From positions 23,950,558 to 24,014,557 of the forward strand of contig NC_049916.1 in assembly GCF_001411555.2 (NCBI RefSeq): a stretch of DNA of 64,000 bases. The letters run 5' to 3'. How positions within the stretch are numbered: the first letter of the stretch is position 1; every line of letters begins with the position of its first letter. Source of the DNA: Juglans regia. Lineage: Eukaryota > Streptophyta > Magnoliopsida > Fagales > Juglandaceae. Both the position numbers and the translations under genes were made by a program. This document shows positions 58,409 to 64,000 of this stretch, in pieces. Below the pieces are notes generated by a model. That model saw only the letters and a program-made list of their open reading frames with translations. It was not told where the DNA came from and searched no databases.

Positions 58409-59209
58409 AAATAGTAAAGTAAATAGTAAAAAAATTGTAAGGGTATCAATTACCCACTAAAATAACATGTTCTTTGTACAGGATATGAAAGACCCCCCCA
58501 CATCTAATATACACGGTCCGGTCCTTCTCTCGTTGAGCAGAATCCATAAAACACCCTCTTCCTTTAAACTCTAGGAATTTTCCCAAAATTCAGGATCCGA
58601 ATAAAATCAAATCTAAAACACATTGTTCGAAGAAGGTATAGCCATCAAAATAGATCTCTCTCTCTCTCTCTTTGCCGCCACCAATGGGGGGTGTGGCAAT
58701 CAGGGAGGCCAGATTATTCATTTAAAGCCAACATACCGATCGAGTTGTTTATTTTTCTGTCACAATTCCTACAATCTCTTAGCTAAATTTCACTGAGAAG
58801 GCAGTCCTTCCTTCCTGTGAAGAACATCAGGCATACTTTTGTCAGGACGAATGCCAAGACCTTCTTAGCTAACAGAGTTTAACCAAAACAACAATTATTG
58901 GAAACAATGCAAGCAGTAAGCTTATTATATCCTTCACACAAATCAGTGTCTGGATCGGATCGCACAAAGTGAGACTTGTTCTCCACTGTTCACAGACTCA
59001 CAGCCCATGACAATGAAAGCTGTAACTCAGCAGTCGAGAATTTGAGTAACTTAAATATGAAGAACATTGCAAATACATCCACTGAAAAGATAAAAAGTAA
59101 CGAAAATTCTTGATTACAAACCAAAATCATAACCAAAAAAAAAAGTCCCAACATCTAATGATACCATTTTAATTGACCGACTTATGTGCGGCCATATAGA
59201 ATACTAAAA

Positions 59210-59373
59210 GCTGTGTCAGTAATAAATGAGATAATTTTAGATGAATTAAATAACATATTATTTTTTAATATTATTATTATTTTTATATTTTAAAAAAATT
59301 GAATCGTGTAGAAATTAAGAAAAGTTAAAATAATTAGATGAGTTGAAATGATTTATGTATCCAAATGAGGCCT
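59210..59373. mobile_element. MITE, GATGAGAT family (copy i)
   Basis: Right end ATCCAAATGAGGCCTT, the family terminus; interior AATATTATTATTATTTTTAT and TGAATCGTGTAGAAATTAAG. The left end is decayed. Confidence 0.55.
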
Positions 59374-59753
59374 TAAAGGCATTCAACTTCTCATAAAATC
59401 ATAAAGTTGGTCTTAACCACAAGTTCCACGAACTACGTTACACATCTACTAAACTTTTTTTTGATAAGTAACACATCTACTAAACTTTACGCTTTACGAA
59501 GCCTTCGAAGTAAAATCTAAACGCCATAAAGTTGCCAAAAACACCAGCTAAAACAGCAGCAAGCCCAGCAAATCTCATGCTTGATTATAGAGAGCCCATG
59601 GCAACCCCAAGAACCCAACAGTGGATACAACATAAAACAGAAAAAATAAAATCACAAAAATGACGATGCTGCAGTCCAACAAAACTACTTATTGGTAGAC
59701 CATATGTACCCTTGGGGATAAACTATTAAACACACTGACAAATAGTCAGCTCT

Positions 59754-61635
59754 TCAACTCGCTTTTGCTGCCCGAGCTCCTCCTAATAAAACAAACATCA
59801 TAATGATCAGATCATAAAAAGCTACCAAGCAATATGTTGCAAAAATCATAAACTACATTCAAGTACATTAATTTCTTAATCAAAAGAGACAAAAAGGATC
59901 ATGCACAAGGCAAGCTAGACAAGTTCATTGCGCACATACCACCCTGCCCTCCCTTCTAGTTTCTCACCTTTCCTCATTTTCAGTTGAAGATAACCAAATA
60001 GACCTTTCTCTTCTTGCTGTCTAGTCTCACTTTCAAGCATCATATCCTCACACTCTCTAAGGACACGCTCAATCCAGACAAGTTCATTGCGCACATACCA
60101 CCCTGCCCTCCCTCTCTAAGGACACGCTCAATCTGATTAGTTACAAACTTCCCGACCCCGACCCCCCCCATAAGTACGTCTGTGTGAGATAGAGAAGACA
60201 AATAACTGCAGAGCTTACGATATCTTAGACAGCAAACGAGATAATAATAATTTTTTTTTACGACAAATCAGTGTATTATCGACATTATTTTAAGATCTTC
60301 GCGATATATTTATACAACCAAATAACGTCCCTACTCACAAAAGCAAATAATAAGAGCACAACTAAAATTTTACCCGTTACAACTAGCTAGATTGCTTGAC
60401 CCAATAACCATCAGCTGATTGCCACAATAATAAGCCCCATGCTCTTAACAAGTTATTAAAGTATTCCCCACAGGGGGAAGAAATGCTATACTACTATCAG
60501 AGTCATCAATTTGCGCTGCTAGTTAAAAAACAAGTTCCACGTTACAAAACTAATTCAAAGAACACAAGTAAATATATGACACTGATTCAAGATTTGGATT
60601 AGAGATGAGTTGAGATAGCTTCAGATAATTTGTAAATAGTAAAATAAAAATTGAATTATTTATTATATTTGGTGTCAGAATTTGAAAAAATTGTTTTGGA
60701 ATTTAAAAAAATTGAATTATTTATTATATTTTGTGTAGAAATTTGAGAAAGTTGTAATGAAGAGATATGTGAGTTGAGGTACATTTTAAATCCAAACATC
60801 CCCTTAGAGATAATTAATCAAAAAGGAAAAACAATGAAGTATCACCTTTCCTCTTATTTGTGCCGGATGAATTGACATCGGATGCTTCATTCCCAACAGC
60901 ACAACCAGGAAGCTCCTTGGATACCGAATTCTGATTTGCCAAACACTGGAGATTCTCAAATTCACAGCCACTAAAGCCTTGGCCGTTTAATGTTGCGTCT
61001 TCTCCACTTTTGCCATCCGCCACTGGATGAAGACAATAGACCTGCTCTCCACTCTGCATGTTACATGGGTTCATCACATATGCGCCAGCCATGTTCGGAT
61101 TAGGAAAGTTGGGGGGGTTGACCGGTTTTTGATATGGAAACGATCCAATCTCCCCTTCAATTCTTCCTCGAATGTCCACAAGCAAACACTTCAGCCTTGC
61201 AATCTCCGCTTCCAATGCAGCTTGACCCTGCAACCTCTTCAACAACTGCTGATTCAAACCCCGTAATCTCTCAACCTCGTCTTCCAGTGATGCAGCTCGA
61301 GCCTTCTTCTTCTCACGGTACTTGCGAACCGCTTCCCGATTGCCCAACGGTCGTTTCACTTTCTTCCCTTTTTTTTCGGTGGACTCTGCAGTATCATCCG
61401 TCGCAACCTTTTCCTCACTTGATGCGGGAACAATTGTAGTGTGTACATGAACACAGGTGTGGGTATGCGAAGAATCAGGGCCGGGTGGGTTGCAAGTGTG
61501 GGTGTGAGTGCAAGCATGAGTGTCCTTGAGAAGTTCATCAAAGAAACTTTCCATCGAGCAACTACTCGGAAGCTCCCCCATATTCGTACTTGAAAACATT
61601 TCCTGGTTCGAGAAATCGAGCTCCCCGTCGTCCAT
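59754..61635 (-). CDS. bZIP19/23: Zinc-sensing group F bZIP transcription factor, bZIP19/23
   Basis: Two coding exons, 61635-60846 and 59782-59754, give 272 aa; the last exon is only 29 nt and restores the conserved C-terminus KRKGGARAAKAS. Arabidopsis bZIP19 and bZIP23 sense zinc shortage in the nucleus and activate ZIP transporters and nicotianamine synthase. The zinc-sensor motif is intact and His/Cys-rich (residues 40-66: HACTHTHTCNPPGPD and HTHTCVHVHT). The basic region is NREAVRKYR (N99...R107), followed by a leucine zipper (about 116-155) and the family block LKCLLVDIRGRIEGEIGSFP. The start MDDGELDFSNQEMFSS matches the family; an in-frame ATG at 61731 lies in the 5' intron. A 5' UTR intron probably runs from about 61871 (donor GTAAGC) to an acceptor TGTAG near 61650. 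The 1063-nt last intron holds a MITE and a duplication. Confidence 0.95.
59914..60133. repeat. Interleaved direct repeats in the last bZIP intron
   Basis: A 38-bp segment beginning AGACAAGTTCATTGCGCACA occurs at about 59917-59954 and 60077-60114. An adjacent 20-bp segment CTCTAAGGACACGCTCAATC occurs at 60054-60073 and 60114-60133. Confidence 0.8.
60591..60803. mobile_element. MITE, GATGAGAT family (copy j), in the bZIP intron
   Basis: Left GATTTGGATTAGAGATGAGT; right (reverse complement) GGATGTTTGGATTTAAAATG. The core TTGAATTATTTATTATATTT is present twice (about 60651 and 60711), so part of the element is internally duplicated. Confidence 0.7.
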
Positions 61636-62200
61636 TACAATATCAAAATCTACACCAAGCAAAATGTTAAGTCTTGTGGAAAGGTAACAAATTAATGGTT
61701 TTGATTTGACCCAGATAAGTTTTGAGCCCAAAATTCATTCTAGGCGGGAATTAAACAATAATCAGGTGGAAAATCGCCATTCCCAACAGATTCAAAAGGC
61801 CCAAAATCGAAGACTAAAAATTACTTAATCAAGCCAAGAATAACAGAATTCCAGCTGTAAGGAAAAAGGCTTACCACCACAACTACGGAAGATTCAAATC
61901 ACAGTTTGAATCGATGGACTGGAAATGCGATTAAGGTTCTGGGAATTAAAAAGTGACGAAAAGAATCGAAGAAAGGTCGAGGCTTTACAAAAAGAACATG
62001 AAACCCTACTCGGCGGCTCAATACGAAACCCTAGGCGGGCTGCTAACGACAACATTACCTGACTCCATCAAAACAAAACGAAGAATGGACAATACCAGAG
62101 AGAGAGAGAGAGACGATTTGAGCGATTGGTTCAGAGTTCCCAGAGGCGCTTTCGCAGACTCGCAGTCCTAGGAAAAATTCATTAAGCCCTTTGCTTTATA
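61636..62200 (-). promoter_or_regulatory. 5' UTR, UTR intron and promoter of the bZIP gene
   Basis: Donor GGTG|GTAAGC (minus strand, near 61871) and the acceptor near 61650 suggest a 5' UTR intron. A GA/CT tract at 62096-62111 marks the likely transcription-start region. Confidence 0.4.
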
Positions 62201-62834
62201 CGTATTTGGGGCAGAAGATGGAAAAATTAATGAAATTATGCAGTGAGTGAGGGACTACGATAACGTGATTATTGTGGTTCCCGAGAAGTATGATATATCA
62301 GTCAACGTTTGATCTTGACCGTTAATTAGAATGTTAGGACAAAAGTCTTTCTATAGAGATGTGCCTTATCTAGTTTTTTTTTTTTTTTTTGGGTCTTATA
62401 TTGTGGCTTGTTACACCATGCTAGTACGATAATAATCTTGCCACGTGAGAGTTCTCCAAAATATGAATCAGCATTATGCCCTCGTGTATAAGAGATAGAG
62501 AAAAAAGAAAATAGCATATAAGAAGAAAAATTAAATAATAATAATAACAATAATAAAAGAGGGGTCCAATTATATAAGATGAATCTTGCTTTTTAAATAC
62601 TACGATTTCTTATATTTTTGTTACCTAAGCATGTAGTATAATTCAATGGGAGATAATATCATATACCAAGTTTATTGTAGGGTGGAAGTTGTGTAGCAAA
62701 ACCCTTCTTCTTATGAATTGTAGAATGTGTTTAGTGCAGAAAGTTTTACGTAATTTCTATCTTATTTCTACTGTTATATATAAGTAATGAAGATATAAAA
62801 TACGAGAAGACAAAACAAACAATAAAATTAAAAA

Positions 62835-63015
62835 GAGAAATATTCTAATTATAAAGTGATTATACAAAAGTAATTTTATAAATTCATGTGATTTGATGTA
62901 GTTTGTCAAATTGTAAAATTATTTTTATTGTAAAACAAATCTGACAGATCACATGAAACTATACCAGTTAGTAAAATTATTTTTATGTAATTCTTTTGTA
63001 ATTGTAGTATTTCTC
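62835..63015. mobile_element. MITE, GAGAAATA-TIR family (copy 3)
   Basis: Left GAGAAATATTCTAATTATAA. Right (reverse complement) GAGAAATACTACAATTACAA. Inward both read TTACATAAAAATAATTTTA-like sequence. The centre is an inverted pair of TTTGATGTAGTTTGTC/GATCACATGAAACTAT-type arms. Confidence 0.75.
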
Positions 63016-63514
63016 AATTAAAAAATCTTACATGATATATGATGTAAGGATGATAAGTATAATTTTTCTAATAAAATATGGGTCTCATTATTTGTGATGA
63101 TTCTTAGGTTACTTCCAATCTTCAACTTCTTTGTTTCTTGGAATACTTTAGTAAATTTAATATATATTCATTAACGTTGTAGAGTTGGAAAGTGGGTCAC
63201 GAGACCAAGTTTTGGGATTTGGACTTTGGAGCTCTTAAAATGATATCAAACGTGTTCCAAACGGCAAGGACCAACATGCTTTTCAACCATCCACGAACGG
63301 TTATTCCTTGGAAATCCATGTTAATCTTCAGTGTAAGGATAAAGATAATGACATTTTGGTGTCAAGCATGATATTTGTCAACCAAATCATTTCTATAAAA
63401 CATGACGACTTCCTTTTATTTATTTAAAGATTAGTTCTTATACATAGGAAGAAAGTCAACAGGGAGAAGTTACTTGGAAGTTAGAGGTTTTGTATTAAAT
63501 AAAAAAGAAAAATA

Positions 63515-63663
63515 TAATAAGGAAGTCTTACATCACATACTTTCATATAATCTGATATGTCATTTTTATTCTTTTATTTAAACACGTATATATTTAAACA
63601 TTCAGATAGCCGGAACAAAAATGACAAATCAAGTGGATGTGTGTGGTGTAAGGTTTCCATATA
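63515..63663. mobile_element. Short TIR MITE related to the 45.8-kb element
   Basis: The arms GGAAGTCTTACATCACATAC and GGAAACCTTACACCACACAC (reverse complement) both run into TGATNTGTCATTTTTRTT-like sequence, pairing for about 50 bp. Confidence 0.75.
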
Positions 63664-64000
63664 TAATTTATCTTAAAAAAATAGTAAGATTGGAGAATAA
63701 TTATACTTATTATCCTTATACTATACACTACACATAATTTTTTTGATCTTTTGATCTTTTCTACCTTAGCAAATATGTATTTAAATAGAATAATAAAAAT
63801 AAAAAATTACATGTTAATGTATGATATGGGAATGATGGGTAACATTTCTCATTTTCCTACTTAATACAAGTACCCGTACGTACAAGCCATCTACGATTCA
63901 TATCAAGTTGGCATGCATTCATTGCATGGATTTCTACTACTATCCTAAAGCAATATTAAAATTTTATGTTTGTTTCGGTTGCTAGCTTGGTCAATATTCT

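Larger units (their letters stand above)
56743..59753. other. Intergenic between the convergent HIPP and bZIP genes
   Basis: Contains three MITEs (57264-57468, 58213-58408, 59210-59373) and an AT-rich block at 57.55-57.87 kb resembling the 30.7-31.5 kb elements. A near-perfect inverted repeat lies at about 57955-58010 against 58085-58145. A CT tract is present at 58654-58671. No gene seen. Confidence 0.4.
62201..64000. other. Intergenic to the window edge, no gene recognised
   Basis: AT-rich. Contains three MITE-like elements (62835-63015, 63515-63663 and a weaker candidate at about 63690-63850) and poly-T at 62372-62390. Confidence 0.4.

Noticed and set aside
1..64000. Search for tRNA, rRNA, snoRNA and CRISPR arrays
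   Set aside because: I saw no cloverleaf with a plausible anticodon, no rRNA signature and no spaced direct-repeat array; the LTR tandem repeat has no spacers and is not CRISPR-like. Reading by eye could miss a snRNA or microRNA.

Overview
This is nuclear DNA of a dicot plant, most likely a woody species. The genes have GT-AG introns, plant-specific families dominate, and the gaps are AT-rich and full of plant transposons. The many small elements carrying runs of GATGAGATGAGATG make me think of a Fagales tree such as walnut or hickory (Juglandaceae), but that assignment is an inference.

Six genes could be assembled exon by exon with matching reading phase, and a seventh with a little less certainty. 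From left to right they are: a PEARLI-4 domain protein (+, about 2.5-5.05 kb); a plasma-membrane aquaporin of the PIP2;7/2;8 type (-, 8.1-9.3 kb); a 13-exon HGSNAT-like (DUF1624) membrane protein (-, 13.5-19.6 kb); a plastid-targeted protein of the high-affinity nickel-transport family (+, 33.0-36.0 kb; its 1.86-kb intron is the least certain join); a BOI-type RING E3 ligase (-, 40.15-41.2 kb); a HIPP heavy-metal-binding isoprenylated protein (+, 55.9-56.7 kb); and a zinc-sensing bZIP19/23 transcription factor (-, 59.75-61.6 kb). As I recall it, Arabidopsis has the PEARLI-4, PIP2;7, nickel-transport, SBP/RING, HIPP and bZIP19 genes in this same order in a short stretch of chromosome 4, with a partial second copy on chromosome 2. 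The window therefore looks like an old conserved microsyntenic block loosened by transposons. Three of its genes (nickel-transport family, HIPP, bZIP19/23) concern transition metals.

Broken gene pieces are a multi-exon, unprocessed pseudogene of peroxisomal hydroxypyruvate reductase (HPR1, 28.0-29.2 kb) and the first exon of a reversibly glycosylated polypeptide / UDP-arabinopyranose mutase (31.8-32.15 kb). The latter seems to sit inside a small TIR transposon, that is, a Pack-type capture.

Mobile DNA explains much of the rest. The left edge carries the 5' end of a Copia retrotransposon (-) whose LTR has a 52-bp tandem repeat upstream of its TATA box. A 714-bp non-autonomous CACTA element lies at 5.4 kb. 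A decayed 6.3-kb L1-type LINE (20.0-26.3 kb, -) is itself hit by a 400-bp Tourist-like MITE and a 946-bp Mutator-like element, and it lies head to head with a second LINE fragment. A 5'-truncated LINE with a 13-bp target duplication sits at 48.4 kb. More than a dozen MITEs of several families fill the gaps, and TA and GA microsatellites are dense between 44.8 and 53 kb.

I found no tRNA or rRNA gene, no CRISPR array and no sign of an organised new system. The most unusual items are the transposon-carried gene fragment, the nested insertions with an empty-site comparison inside the window, and the conserved metal-related gene block.
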